Positions 10,750 to 23,655 of a stretch of 64,000 bases of DNA are shown piece by piece. The DNA comes from Aselliscus stoliczkanus (Eukaryota > Chordata > Mammalia > Chiroptera > Hipposideridae): contig CM066735.1 of NCBI GenBank assembly GCA_033961575.1, positions 31,701,501 through 31,765,500 of the forward strand, written 5' to 3'. Positions within the stretch are counted from its first letter, which is position 1, and every line of letters starts with the position of its first letter. The notes beneath the pieces were generated by a model, which saw only the letters and a list, made by a program, of their open reading frames with translations, was not told the DNA's origin and made no database searches. Both the position numbers and the translations under genes were made by a program.

Positions 10750-11214
10750 TATTCATCTTTCTTAAATGTATGCATAGCTAACTTTTATTTCAGTGTTTAA
10801 TATTAGAAGTGTTTTGGGTCTTTATTTAGAAGTTTGGTGATGTTTTTGTGACCAGAAATATGTCGTAGGAACTCAACTCTTGTTTATGTCAAGTAGTCTA
10901 GGATAAAATTGGTTTATGTGTTTACACGTCATTTCACTTCAAGTCACAGTTTCTAAGAACCTATGGATGAGGTTAAGTGAGAACTCACTGTATCTTTGGG
11001 ATAATTGACGACGTAGAAACTGGACTAAGTGAAATTTGCCAGGTGTGCCATAGAGGTTCTATGCTTTCAGTTGTCCTTCTTGACATCAGAGATGGCTGAC
11101 AGCTAAGATGGCTGAGCCCTTTGCCTGGATCTTAAGCAGAGATGGTGAATTGCACTGTTTGACCATCAGTTTTTTATTTTTTATTTTTTTTAATTGATCC
11201 TTGACTCCTACCTT

Positions 11215-11333
11215 TTTTATTTTATTTTATTTTTTTGTTATTATTATTAGTTACAGTGTACAAAACAATGCAATAATTATCTTTTTCACCCCCTACAAAG
11301 TGACTACCCTCTCCCCTCCCTTACCCGCCCCCC
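11215..11333 (-). mobile_element. 5'-truncated L1, about 119 bp of 3'UTR
   Basis: TTACAGTGTACAAAACAATG, CAATAATTATCTTTTTCACC and a C-rich stretch match the L1 piece at 5499-5657. Flanked by TGACTCCTACCTT at 11202-11214 and 11334-11346. Confidence 0.65.
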
Positions 11334-12689
11334 TGACTCCTACCTTCTTCATAACTGCAAAATGAAAACTTTAGTATTTATTTATCCTTTTTTCACGTAT
11401 ATATATATATATATATTCATGGCATTATTATTTTACAAGTGATGATTATATACTTTTTGCTTAATATTTTATTCACACTTAGAATATCTTATAATTAATA
11501 ATAGTAATACTATAGTGTACATATATACAAAGTAGAGCGGTAGGTAAAAATGTCTTTATAAAACCATGTCACTGCAGTCATGTATTTCTCCCAAGATTTG
11601 ATGCTTTCTCCAATATACGTCTGCAGGAAGTCACCTGGCTTTCCATAGCCTACTCAGAAGCTGCCTCCTTTATCAAGAAAATAATGGTCTCAGCCAGAAA
11701 TGTCTCCCACTCCTGAACATGGATAGCAGATTTTTCTATTCAGAATCTAGGCACAATGGCCTAATACAAATTTTTATTTCCTTCTTCAGAAATAGCACCA
11801 TGATTTTTATTAGTCATTCAATGGTTTTAAAAGTACTCACATTTAATAAAAAAATAATCTTTAGAATTTGAGTGAGATAGACTCCTTTTTTATGTGTAGT
11901 TTGTGTGCTTTGGATACTTGTAATCAATATTATGACTCTGATAAAATAGGGATAATTAAAGGAAATTCAGTATTCTGTTTTCATGACTGTTTCATTAGAA
12001 ATGATTTTATTGATTTTTTAAAAATTATTTAACTGTGGAAAAGAAAGGTTTAACTACCTTGCTATGGCAGCAATCTGTAATTTTAGAGTTTTGTTAGGTT
12101 TTATCACTTGATAGTTTGGTTTACTAATGATATAAATTAGAAAAGGAACTTAAATTTAGTATATATTTTTATTCTTTCTATATACAAGTGCAAATATGTG
12201 ATTTTTCCCCCCTTAGTCTTCTTTTATGCTATTTATATTAATTTAGGAATTAACTATGTGCTGATCTGCTTATTTTCAGATGATTGTTTTAGTATTCTGT
12301 CAATAAAATAATACCATATCTTTGGTTTTTGAACTCACAAGGTAAAATAAACTTTTTAAATGGTGGTAGGGAAACTATAGGCTCAAATTTATAAAAGTAA
12401 ATGCAACTTTATTAGGCAATTTTATTGGAAATAATTTGATTAATTTAATTAATAGCTGTTACACTAGTCAGATAACCTAAAATAAGTAAAATGGATAAAT
12501 TTTGTATGTTTTATATGAATAGGCTACTCTTAAAGTTGGACTCATCATGGCTAAAGGGAGTTATAATGGTAAAAAATGTACTCATTCAGAATATCAAATG
12601 AATCAAATATTAAATATAAAATAAAATATAAAATATATAATATTAAGTAATGATAGACTCTTCCGTATCTAGATATTGATAATAATATA

Positions 12690-12900
12690 ATAAGCCCTTT
12701 TATAGAGCTTATTACATGACAGCAGTAGTATAAGTTTTTATGTGTTAATTAGTAGCATCCCTGCACAGAAGGCACAATTATTACCCCATTATATAGGTGA
12801 GGAAACTGAGGTCTAAGGCCACACAGCTAGTATCAGTCAGAGTTCTGTCCAGTACTGGCATTTTGCTCCATAGTCTTGTCGTTACACTGCTGTATAATGC
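12690..12900 (+). mobile_element. MIR SINE relic
   Basis: Contains the diagnostic GGTGAGGAAACTGAGG and CCACACAGCTAGTA core in sense orientation, preceded by an ATTATTACCCCATTATA segment. Old and without visible target duplications. Confidence 0.8.
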
Positions 12901-12984
12901 CTCTTGGTCTATAAACACTATTTTGGGGTGTTGATTATACTTATGTCAGACACTTTAGGTGTATTACCCCACTTAGTATAGTCT

Positions 12985-13925
12985 TTTAAAAATATTTAAT
13001 TTTAGTTGTAGTAAAAACAATATAACATTTATCATACTCTCCATTTTTAAGTGTACAATTTGGATGTGTTACATATAACCATGTTGTATAATCAGTGTCC
13101 AGAACTTCATATTACAAAACTGAAACTCTGTACTCATTAAACAAGAATTCCCTGGTACCCTGGCAGCCACCATTTTACTTTCTGTTTCTGTTAATTTGAC
13201 TAGTTTAGCTAGCTCATATAAGACAGCATTCGACTTTTTGTGATTGGCTTATTTTCACTTAGCATAATACCCTTCAGGTTCATCCATGTTGTCGCAAATG
13301 GCAGGATTTCCTTTCTTTTTAAGGTTGAATAATGTTCCATTGTTTAGCCATTTGTTTAGCCATGCATATTTGTTTAGTCATTCATCCATTGATGGGTCAT
13401 TGGATTGGTTCCACCACTTGGTTATTTTATTGGGTTGTCGGAAAAGTCGTGACTCATTTTTGCAATGAAAAACATAGAAAAAAATATGTCATGACTTTTC
13501 CAACAACCCAATAAAAGAGGCTGCTATGAACATGGGTATGCAAATATCTCTTCAAGATCTGCTTTCTATTAGTTAGATTTTCAATTATTCTGAATTAATA
13601 TTGTTGAATCATATAATTCTATTTTACATTTTTTAAGGAACCTCTACTGTTTTTCAAGTGGCTGCACCATTTTACATTCCCACCAGTAGTGCACAAAGGT
13701 TCCAATTTCTTCACATCCTTGCCAACACTTATTATTTTTGATTTTTTTCATAGTAGCCATCCTATTAGGCCTGGGGTAATATCTCATGTTTTTGGTTTAT
13801 CTTTCCTTAATGATTAGTGATGCTGAACATGTTTTCGTAAGCTTGTTGGCCATTTGTTTATCATCATTGGAGAAATGTCTATTCATTTCTTTGTCCATGT
13901 TCTAATTGAGGTGGTTTTCTTTTTT
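12985..13925 (-). mobile_element. Old L1 3' region, interrupted by a mariner element
   Basis: The + strand reads the reverse of L1: AAGTGTACAATTTGG, CCTGGCAGCCACCATTTTACTTTCTG, CACTTAGCATAATACC, GGTTCATCCATGTTGTCGCA, CTGCACCATTTTACATTCCCACCAG, TTGGCCATTTGTTTATC and GGAGAAATGTCTATTCATTTC. It is diverged, with no intact frame. The element at 13430-13511 splits the segment between CCACTTGGTTATTTTA and AAAGAGGCTGCTATGAAC. Confidence 0.8.
13430..13511. mobile_element. 82-bp mariner-type MITE with near-perfect inverted repeats
   Basis: Left arm TTGGGTTGTCGGAAAAGTCG and right arm CGACTTTTCC-type sequence ending CAACAACCCAA are inverted over 24 bp with two mismatches, separated by a short A-rich centre. 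TA dinucleotides flank both ends (13428-13429 and 13512-13513), as in Tc1/mariner insertions. The end resembles bat and ruminant mariner termini (TTGGGTTGGCC type). Confidence 0.8.
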
Positions 13926-13944
13926 AAGCTTAACCTTTTAGCAG

Positions 13945-14060
13945 CTTAAAAGGTGCACATTATTAATCTACTTTTACAGATGGGGAAAGTTTCAACAAGC
14001 TTAATTAACCTGCTCAGAATTAGTGAGATTTGAATCTACTCTCTCCAGCTCTAAACAGCA
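13945..14060 (+). mobile_element. Probable MIR fragment
   Basis: TTACAGATGGGGAAAGTTTCAAC, TTAACCTGCTCAGAATTAGTGAG and ATTTGAATCTACTCTCTCCAGCTC follow the order of the MIR 3' half. Diverged. Confidence 0.5.
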
Positions 14061-17000
14061 TGTTTATTTATTTATTTTCTTATTAACAGTTGGCCACTTT
14101 AAATGACCCATTATTAGCAACACACTGATTTTCTATCTTTTGAAATGTTATGTTTGGTCCTTTTAAATGGTCACAATAACTGTATTTTCTTTTCTGCTAT
14201 ACCAATCAATTGATAAAGAGTTTGAATTTTTATGACAATTAATTGAAGGAGTGTCTCATACAAAGTTATAATGATTTTATTGTAATTTGATCATTTTTTC
14301 TTGAAGCTGCAATAGAAGACTTTCAGTAGTCTGCCCCTCATTAATCTCAGAGTAAGTACCTTTAGTGAATGAAGAGCTGGTAGTTGCACAGCATATTATT
14401 CAAAGAATAATGATCACCCCTATAGGCATACTACAAATGACAATTGCATATTACTGGCATTTATATTAGTGACTTTTTTTTATATCATAATGCAATTCTG
14501 AATATCTTAAGTGGGCAGGAGTGGCTGTTAAAAGGAATACTAATATTTTCTAGCAATAGCTGCTATTCATCTTATAAGTAAAACTGCAAACTGTTTGGAG
14601 ACTGCTAGGCATCATTGTGCCTAACTTCTACCCACTACAGTTGTGAATTTATCATCAAAGTACATCAAAGTTCAAAATCAAAAAGAATTCTTTCATACCA
14701 TTTAAGATTAAGATTTCACAAATTATTATCATATATAATTAATACCTACAAAATGTATTACAAGTATAATTAGTGTTGAATGGGTTCTGAGACAGCCTAC
14801 CAACTGCTATCCATAGTAGATCACTGTTTTTCTGTTTTCTTTGTTGAATATCAAAGATTAATGAAATGCATTTGACTTCTTAAAAAGAAACTTCATAAGA
14901 TAGGTTAGAATATATCTAGCTTTTAAAATAGTTTTGTTATCTACTTGTATTTTGGAGAACTCTGCATGTAGAATCTCATTGGAGTTATTCAATGTGAACT
15001 TTTTCATTGAACATGGATTCTGTTTTTAGAGTTTTGTAGCAAAAAAAGGAAAAATAGCTGCCAGACTGAAGAAACTATAAATTAAAATTCAATGATTTCT
15101 ATATTTTGTACTTACAAAGTTAAGTATACTGAATTTATTTGATGCTAAATTTTATATAAGTGTTTAGATGAAATAAGTGGTCATATAAAATATTCTCTGA
15201 TAAAAATTTAAACTAAATTTATATGGCCAATTTTGGAACATATCGAGTATTCCAGATAATTCTGTGGATTTTTTATTCTTAGCATAAGTAAAAGCCCATT
15301 ATTTAGCAGGAATGAAAAAAGGATAGGTACCAAAAATGTAACAACTTAATTGAATTGTGTCTCTAAATATATAAACAATTACAGGACATTATTTTCCTCA
15401 ATACGGTAAAATGCTTACTAGGTATAGCTCCTAAATATAGAATTTTGGTAGTCCCTTAATCACAGCTCCCTTTTTTTTCTATCACCAGCCTATTTTGTGA
15501 CTTTCAAAATATTTACGTAGGGTACTCTAGGCAGGATACTCTGAAATATGAGCTTGTTAATTGCCTTGGCACATGCTATTAGCATCTGCTGAAGAATCAG
15601 TTTTAGAATATCAGGAGAATATTTATAGGCCTTTCACGGCATACAGTGTAGTATGAAATTATAGGCAAGCTCCTAGTCTTTCAGTAAAACTGTCTAAGGT
15701 GCCCTTGGCAACAGCTGATATTCTCCCCAAATGTCCCTGAGGCAGTTGGATTCATCTGAAATGAACATTCCCCGAGGCAAAACTTTTCTAGAACATTGTA
15801 TCAACAAGCATTAGCTTACAATTACCTGAGAAATTTTTCTGCGACATGAAATATAATTTTTTTGAATGGAGATGTTATACACTTTACAGTTTTAAAGAAC
15901 TATTATACTAGTGAAACTAAACTTTGTGAATTAAAGGCATACTGCCCGTTGGTAACAGAGGAAATCTTTTTATGGAAGCTGGGAAATTTGAAAGTAACTC
16001 TAGGCAAAGTAATATTTTTTTGTAGATAAACACATTTCGCACATTATTCCCAGAATTTCTTGTTGACTAAACATGCTAACTTTGCTTGCTGATGTTATTA
16101 TCATTTGACATCATTTAGAATAGAATGTTTTCTGTTATTTTTTTAATTTTCCACATGCTTTCCTAAATACATTTTTAAAAACATGGTAAAATGGCCAGTG
16201 GGGAATGACATGTTTAATTCAGATAGCCAAGTCAGAGCAATGATAGGAGACATCCCACTTCATTTCTGAAGATTAGAAGTCTTTGAAAGAAATTTTATTT
16301 TGAATGTATGCCATGCTGAATCTCACTGTGGACCACAGCCGTTTATAGGTCAGTAAATGAGATCTGGAAATCGAATTTCAGAGCTGCTTTGTTTGCTCTG
16401 AGTGGCTGAAAACCACCTGGCCTTTGCGAACAAAAGTCTTCTGTTTATTTTCAGAATGAGTGCCTCTTGTGTACATGTGCTGTTTGCTCAGTAGCATGGA
16501 TTTGGGAGAGGACTAGAGGGAGTTTGCCATCAGCCTCAAAGGTGACAAATGTTATCTCTGGTGTTAACCTAATGCGGGTGGCTACCATTGGTACCGTGAT
16601 CGGAAGTAAAAGTAAAACATCAAACATCAGCCAAGGCCGCTATGATGTCTATGGGGATCTAGGACAGTTAGTTTGCTGTTCACACACAATCCTTTTTTTT
16701 AGTTAAAAGCATTTCACTGACTTCTGATTGGTCTGTGTTCATGTTCCTGAATGGCTTTCAAGTTTTCTTACTCCATAGTCCTGACATCTTGGACTCTGAA
16801 ATAAGTTCCTTGTAAACAATTATCCTTGGTAGGCAGTTGTAGGTGTAGGTCGCCTTATGTGTAATTAAAACATGTTTATACTTAAGTCTTCTCATTGAAT
16901 GAGTAGTTTAATTTTCACTGTTTGTTGCTGGATTAGACTGTGATTTTTCTGATTTGTTTTTGTAGTGGAACAAAACCCCTTCTTTAATGTAGTTTGTGGA

Positions 17001-20000
17001 TTTAACTTTTTATTTTACTTGAATGAGCCTATATATTTAAATAACTTTCTCCTGGATGGAATGATAAAAATTCCACAATTTAAATTTTACAGGGATATAG
17101 CACTATTGGTATCACATATAACTATTCGATTGTGAAAGCATTTAAGATTTATTTTTGAAATAGACATATATTATATATTCATTACTAAATTTCTTCAGTA
17201 AATACTGGCTAAATTACATAGAAAGTGAATTAAGCTGTGTGAAGAACATATAATGGTAGAATTATGCGTTATACAAATTTGAATTAGTATATTTTCCAAG
17301 TTTTTGTAATATTTTAATCTGTTTTTAAACTGAAATAACTTTGTAAATAAAATTGATCAGTTAATTAAGGAGATTCAAATTATTTTTAACAAGCTTTTGT
17401 TTTCTTTTTCAAATTCAAATTTATTAATAAAAGGCAAATGAAATAACATCATAAGTTTCATCTGAAGCACATTGTTTAACAACTAGAATGTTGCTGTGTT
17501 TTTGTTGTTGTTATTTTTCTGTTAACAAAACCATTGGAATAAGGTGGCAATTTCTGTTTGTATATTTAGTTTAGCATAGAAGTTTGTTTTTATGCTGATC
17601 TTTTTTTATATTTATTTTAGGATTTCCCTGTAATATTGCCCAATTATGAGTGTTTACTTCTGCAACATAATTAAAGTGTGTCTACACTTATTAAACTGAT
17701 GTTTTTCCAAAGCTCATCCTCTGGGTTGAAACTCCATAATCATTTTGGAGTAAAGTAACTCAGAATTTGTGGACAGCTATAACCAGTTTTCCCAGATAAT
17801 GTTTAGATAGAGAATTCAAATTTGCATACAATATTCATAATTCTCTGATTTTTTACAGCTTTGGGGTAGATGAGTAGTTGTGCAAGAGTCATTTCTACAA
17901 AACTTATTACAATCTTTAAAGCTATACAGATTTTTTTTTTAGAATGCTCTGGTGATGACAGGAAATGTCTTGTTGAAGTTGTCTTGAACTTCTGTCTTCC
18001 CCCCAACTGTTTCCAGTCAAATCACTTGTAAGTCCTGTCGAGGTCTTCTCAGGACTTTGCAGAACTTCTCAGATCCACAGCATCCAATGCTTTCTTGAGA
18101 AATGAATTTCCCCCAAATTATAGCTCTGACCTTTTTGCTTCTCTGTTTAAAAACTCCCATTCCTCCTTTCATTTGTTACGAGTAGAACTGCGTACAGCTG
18201 CAACTGTAAATGAAACATTTGTGAATAAGGTTGCCCTCCGTGAGATAAACAGGTATCTCCAAAAATGGATCAGTTTATATATATTTATAGTCATCTTAGA
18301 GGGAGATTATGTGATTCCTAAGTCTGTAAGAGTTTGTGTAAGCTGTTTGAATAGCATAAAATATCCTTGGAGTAATACCGTTCCTCAGGAGGAGTCTGAG
18401 ATAAGAAAGAGAGAAATAATTCACCGAGGCAAGCTTTGGTGGTACTCAGGAGAGAGAGACAGCAGCCACTTCAAAGATGGGTCTAATGCTATAGCATGTG
18501 GAATACAAAAAAAATGTCGTCTCTGATTCCATGCTCACCCAGCAAATTTCTGATTTTAATGTAGTTTAGCCTCAGGGGAAGAATGGATTAGCCATGTTGA
18601 TATGTGTTATTTTCTGATGGAACCAGGTTTCTGAGGCTCCAGGCCCGAATGGATGGATGGTAGTAAATTAATCAAGGTAATATCACAGTGTGAGGTCTTT
18701 GGTAGGTAGCCAGGATTTTCCTGGTGGCAGACAGGTCTCACCAGGAGCTTTGTACTTAAATATCAACACCAAATACAATCCAAATTTCCCACCCCCAAAT
18801 CCAAAAGCCCTTTACTCCCTGCCTCTAAACCATATTTGCTTTCTTATCCTTATTTTCTCTTTCATGCACTCTTCATGCCAATCAAATTGAGTTATCTATT
18901 TTCCTGCTACACTTTCTGCTTTCTCGTGTTTGTGTGGCTTTCTCACAGTGAGCTGTTCACCTGGAATAGAAGTCCTTTGCTCTTTTATTTATACCTTTTC
19001 TAATTCTCATTGTCTGTGTTCCATTCCATATTCTCCTTCTTCCTAATCACTTCCATAATGCTCACAGTCAGATGCACTCTCACCCTTTCCTGAGTCCCTG
19101 AAGCATTTTCTGCGAAGCAGTGGTGGTAGTGGAAAAAGCCGTGTTTCCTACAATGTCAGTGTCTTGTACTCCAGGAGTGTAAAAGGGATACGCATAATAA
19201 ATATAAGTATAGGGGTGAGTGAATGAGAATGTAACTGGTGATCTCTTCAGATCATGTATAGGAGTTTATAGTTAATATAGGTGTCAAAACTCAGGTTAAT
19301 ACCAATAGTTGATAACACATTTTATCTTATTTTTCCTAGAGTTTTTATTGCATATGTCATTTATGGGACTAGTGTTCATTCCCATTTTTTTAGACAGTCC
19401 TACACAGTCTTTCTTAAATACTTGATTTCTGCAATGAAGTTCTTATTCATTTTATTTTACAAGAACATCATTGCTTTTTCACCACCAATGTTGAACTATA
19501 GTAAAAAAAAAAAAAATAACAGTGTTCGCTCTTTCATATGCTACACGTTGTTGTTCTTCCAAGCAGCCAACAACTCTTGATCTATAATTAATATGAAAAT
19601 GTCAACAGTAGGCTGCTGGATTTTGGCTATAATTCATCACAGAAATTAGCTACTCTAAGACAGACTTCCAAAATAAGGAAAAGGTTTTTCCCTGACTCTT
19701 TTTGTCTAAACCCAAGTTTTCTAAAAATAAGAGTCCTAGGAAAGAACATTGGTAAACTGCCATTAAGACTCAAATGATTAAATTATTCACTATATATAAC
19801 ATAGAAAGGGGTAACTTATAGAAATTTATTTTCATTTTCTGGAAGAACATCTGTTGAAAATAAACTTCTTAACCTGATTTTATAATAAAAATGTGTTAAA
19901 AACAATCTTTTGGGAAACACCTATTGGAAAGACACATGCTCTGAAATATATTACCTGAGGTTTTATCTTGTGAATTAAAATATATATATATATATATCCC

Positions 20001-20570
20001 AAATGAAATTGAAATTGTAATTTCTCACACACTTGTTTTCTTTACTTGTAACCTTATAGTGTTATGCATTTAATTTGAGAGAATCTAAAACTTATGAAAG
20101 AGCAGATTTATAATCTATAATAGATTAAAGTTACTTAAGAAAGATAAAGACAACTACTGTTTGTGACTATTTTATTCTTTAAACTATGTAAAAACAATAA
20201 TAACAAATAGACCAGAGCTAAGCATTATAACCACTGTCTGTTGAGTGGTTTCACTCTGTTATTCTTTGCTATTTTCTTAAAATAACATCCTCAACCAACT
20301 ACCATTGAAGCAGCAAAGTATTTGAATCATGCAGTCTGATAATGCAATAGAGGAGCAAATTTGTGATGAAATGCCATCTTAAAGATTACAATATTTCATG
20401 GTGACTGCTTATGAATGTTATAGCATCGTATTTAATATTTAGTATTCTTTGGTAAAATTTTTAAAGATCCAAGAATTAAATGCTTGATTTCTTATGATTT
20501 CAGGATGCGAGGTTTATAATACAAGGTAGTTGAATTTGGCTCTATTAAAACCGTGATGTTTCGATTTATA
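14061..20570. other. Mostly unique AT-rich intronic sequence
   Basis: No repeat family recognised over this stretch apart from small simple repeats ((TA)n at 19980, A-run at 19502). Two slightly GC-richer blocks at about 15540-15790 and 16380-16680 are the best candidates for conserved non-coding DNA; the second includes the candidate exon listed separately. A 143-codon open frame at 18095-18526 has no recognisable domain. Confidence 0.4.
16455..16541 (+). other. Candidate cassette exon (hypothesis)
   Basis: Acceptor TCTGTTTATTTTCAG ends at 16454 and a weak donor AAG|GTGACA starts at 16542. The 87-bp interval is 29 codons, open in the frame that continues from SPOCK3 exon 2 (phase 0 at both ends), and reads as a Cys-rich peptide starting NECLLCTCAVC. 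There is no homology I recognise, and chance splice-like pairs are common in large introns. Confidence 0.15.
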
Positions 20571-20574
20571 ATTG

Positions 20575-21010
20575 TATTGATTCACAACCATGGGAGTTCC
20601 CCCTAGTGAAATTCAAAACCGGTTCTCCTATTCTGATAGCAAGGAGTGATGAAAGAAAGACACAGACCACTCCAGATTGGTAGGTGGCAGGTTTAATAAG
20701 GAAGAAGGAACTTACATACCAGGCTTGTCCTGAGCATTAGCAAGGTGAGTAGATCTCTGCACCTACCCAACCAGAATCTTAAAAGTTTATAAAGAGGCCC
20801 TAATAGGGTTCAGTCATGCACACAGTCCAGATGATCTCAACAATACATTACTTTCAAGACCATGAAACTGCTCCTAGTTTGGGAACATTAGCAGGAGGTA
20901 CATTCCAAGGAATGGGGGAGAGGGTGAGAAGCTTCAGATTGCCTTGGTCCAGCTCCCAGATCACCTAGCTGCTGTGTGCTCTGGAGGACCTCCTCCCACA
21001 AATGCACACT
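20575..21010 (-). mobile_element. LTR-like segment (uncertain)
   Basis: GC-richer than its surroundings. Read on the minus strand it has a TTTATAAA box (20787 region) and about 85 bp further a TTATTAAACC polyadenylation-like site (20692 region), a spacing expected of a retroviral LTR promoter and R region. No internal retroviral coding sequence is attached. Family not identified; boundaries approximate. Confidence 0.35.
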
Positions 21011-21060
21011 GAAATGATCACAAGGGAATGAAGATTTCTATGCTATTCATTATATTTATT

Positions 21061-21527
21061 TATTATTTTATTATTATTTTTTAAAGATTTTATTAGGAAA
21101 TCGGGTAAGGGGAACAGACAAGTTGTGGTCCTTTTTTGTTCTTCAGTCTAGTTGTGGAGGACGTTGCTTAACTGGCTCATGTTGGTATCATCATTGCGCC
21201 CTTCCCAGGTGAGGCAGTCTCTTGCCAGCCATTAGACGGCTGCTCACGGCAGCTCTTGGCACTCATGCTGGCTGCCAGCCACTCCCTGTAGCTATGGCAG
21301 CCCACTGCAGCAGGGGCTGCAGCCCACACCGTCGCCGACCATCTTAGCTATAGAGGCAGTATTCACCTTCTTAGTTATAGAGGCAACCAGGTGGAACTGT
21401 TGTTCACCACCCCAGTTGTAGAGGGCAGCGTCACTGGCCCTCACATGTGGGATCTGAACCGGGGCCCTGCTACTCAGAGCTGGCGTCCCAAGCCAGATCC
21501 CAACCAATGTGCCACTTGGCCAGCCCT
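21061..21527 (-). mobile_element. Long tRNA-headed SINE (family A, long form)
   Basis: The + strand runs AAAGATTTTATTAGG (tail), ACAGACAAGTTG, CTTCAGTCTAGTTGTGGAGG, a middle with GCAGCCCACTGCAGCAGGGG and finally the tRNA-like head ending GCCACTTGGCCAGCC. Imperfect duplications TGCTATTCATTATATTTA and TGTTATTCATTAAGTTTA flank it. An additional partial duplication of the TAGTTATAGAGGCA unit occurs in the middle. Confidence 0.82.
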
Positions 21528-23179
21528 GTTATTCATTAAGTTTAAATGTATAGTTCTGGCAGTAGTGTCATTAAACAGCAGCTGACACTAGTGAAAAAAT
21601 AAATAACATGGCACTAAAATAAAAATGTTTTTGCCAAATATTTAAGTTTTCTAAATTTTTTAGAAAGCTACTTTTACAATATCACTTAGAACATGATTTC
21701 TTTTAAAGGTGATCAATCCAGTTAGATGACATGCAGAAAATGGAATCAACACTTAAAGAATATCTTCATGTGAACAGCAGAAAAGGTTTAAAAATGATTC
21801 CAACTTCTGAGTACATTATTATATGCCTATAATGGCAATATCTATGCATAGTCATTTCAAATTCTATCATGAAATTTTGTTACATAAAAATCATCAAATT
21901 ATAATCAGAAAAGAAGCAAGTTTAAAAGTTTATGATCTGAGTATTGTTCAGAAAAAAAATTAGCCACAAAAGAAGATAGATTTGGGTACCATTTTATTAT
22001 ACCATCATGTATCAGACATGATGACAAAATAATAGAAAAGTGAACATTTTCTTAGGTACAGTTTTTTTTCTGTATGAAAATACTCAATGACTTCTTCTTT
22101 TCCCATATACCCTGAAACTTCATTAAATGCAATGATGAGTAAGGCTAAAGGTAGGTGTTTATTATTACTCTTGTTATACTGTTAATTGATGCAACCATGC
22201 CATTAATGGTTAGACTAGCTATAAATGAATAGAGTGTTTATTTTCAATTAGAGTTACTTTGGAATCGTATATGTGGTGCTGCCTTTCCCTTCCTGCACAT
22301 CATATGATTTCCTGTGGCAAAGAATGATGTCTGCCTTTGCACAAGCACAGAAAGAAATTAACACATGTGAACCATTCATTTTATGCCAAGAATAAGACTT
22401 AAAAATAAGTTATTCTCACATATTAGTGGCTGAGTCTATTTCAAATAGCTACATAAGAAGGGCAGAGCTATTTCCCAAGCATAGAATGCTGACACACGAG
22501 AGCAACATTGGATTAATTATGTTATCGCTGATCATAGATGACACTATGCCATCTATGCAAAACCTAAATGATTCAAGCACAGGATGCTGGGAGAATTCAC
22601 ATTACTGTAAATGAACATCTGGAAAATGCCTAGATGTAGGTTCTGCTCCAGCACTTTCATTACAGGCAGTGGCAGTAACTAAACCAAATATTCTAACATA
22701 ATTCTTACATTTCATTTAGACTAATACTCTGTCATATTTGTTTTATATTTTGTCACATGTCTTCAAAAAATATTACTGCATTTTCAATAATACCTTCACC
22801 TTATTACAAGATTTCTAAGCCCTTCATATGTAAGATTTCTAGTGACATTATGTATGCAAGTTGGAAAAAACAACAACTGTGTTGTAAATTTTGAAATTAT
22901 TTTAAATGGATTTTAGATTGAAGGATATTTCTGTACTATACTATGATCTGGCTGAAAAAAATTGGCCTTTGGTTGATGATTCTCTGATCTACATCATAGT
23001 TTACCTATATAGATATAACATTTGCTTTCGTTAAAGCAATATGAATAGAATAAAATATGATTTTAAATTAAAAATGTCAAATTGTTCTTGAATCCAGATC
23101 TTTGTGTATAGTTGTGGTAAAGGAATAAATCTTTAAAAAAGTCAAAGAGACAGCAACAACAGCTTTAGTGAAGATTCAA

Positions 23180-23350
23180 AATGAGAAGTTCCCAATGTAT
23201 AGCACCTATGAGCAAAATGGAGTTTTTTGAACCTAGTTTTATTAAGCATTATTTGTTTGTAACAACAATCCCATAATGTGTTACCATCTATATTTAACAG
23301 AGAACCTAAGTAGTCAGATGAATAAAAAATAGTTGTCATAGATTTTTTTT
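23180..23350 (+). repeat. Copy 1 of an unclassified repeat pair
   Basis: About 170 bp resembling 26672-26840 in the same orientation (for example CCTAGTTTTATTAAGCATTATTTGTTTGTAA versus CCTGGTTTTATTATGCATTATTTATTTGTAA; CCTAAGTAGTCAGATGAATA versus CCTAAGTAACCAGATGAATA). Parts recall MIR, but the resemblance between the two copies extends beyond the MIR core. Confidence 0.5.
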
Positions 23351-23547
23351 TTAAAGTAGAAAAATAATGTTTCATGATACTCTGATCAGTGTGTCATACT
23401 GTCTAGTATGTAGCAGCTTGAACAAGTTGGTAAATAGCAATGTGATTAGACCTTGAAGTCTGTGTTTTATAGCTACTTGTATAGCCTGACACAGGAGTAT
23501 ACTTCGATAAGATCACTGATTACAAGTGTGCATTTGTCTATCTTTTT

Positions 23548-23655
23548 TGTTTTTGTTTTTTTGAGGGCAGTGTCACTGGCCCTCACATGTGGGACCTGAA
23601 CAGGGGCCGCTGGTTTCCCAAGCCAGCGCTTAATCACTGCGCCACTTGGCTGCCC
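23548..23655 (-). mobile_element. Short tRNA-headed SINE (family A, short form)
   Basis: T-run, GAGGGCAGTGTCACTGGCCC, CACATGTGGGACC and the head ending GCGCCACTTGGCTGCCC. Flanks GCATTTGTCTATCTTTTTT and GCACATTTTCTATTTTTA form a diverged target duplication. Confidence 0.82.

Noticed and set aside
16467..16706. 79-codon frame as a small stand-alone gene
   Set aside because: Its ATG lies inside the candidate exon and the frame runs through the weak donor. A separate gene has no promoter or homology support, so only the exon hypothesis is kept.
20575..21010. Possible complete endogenous retrovirus
   Set aside because: Only LTR-like sequence is seen; there are no gag, pol or env frames nearby and no clear primer-binding site.
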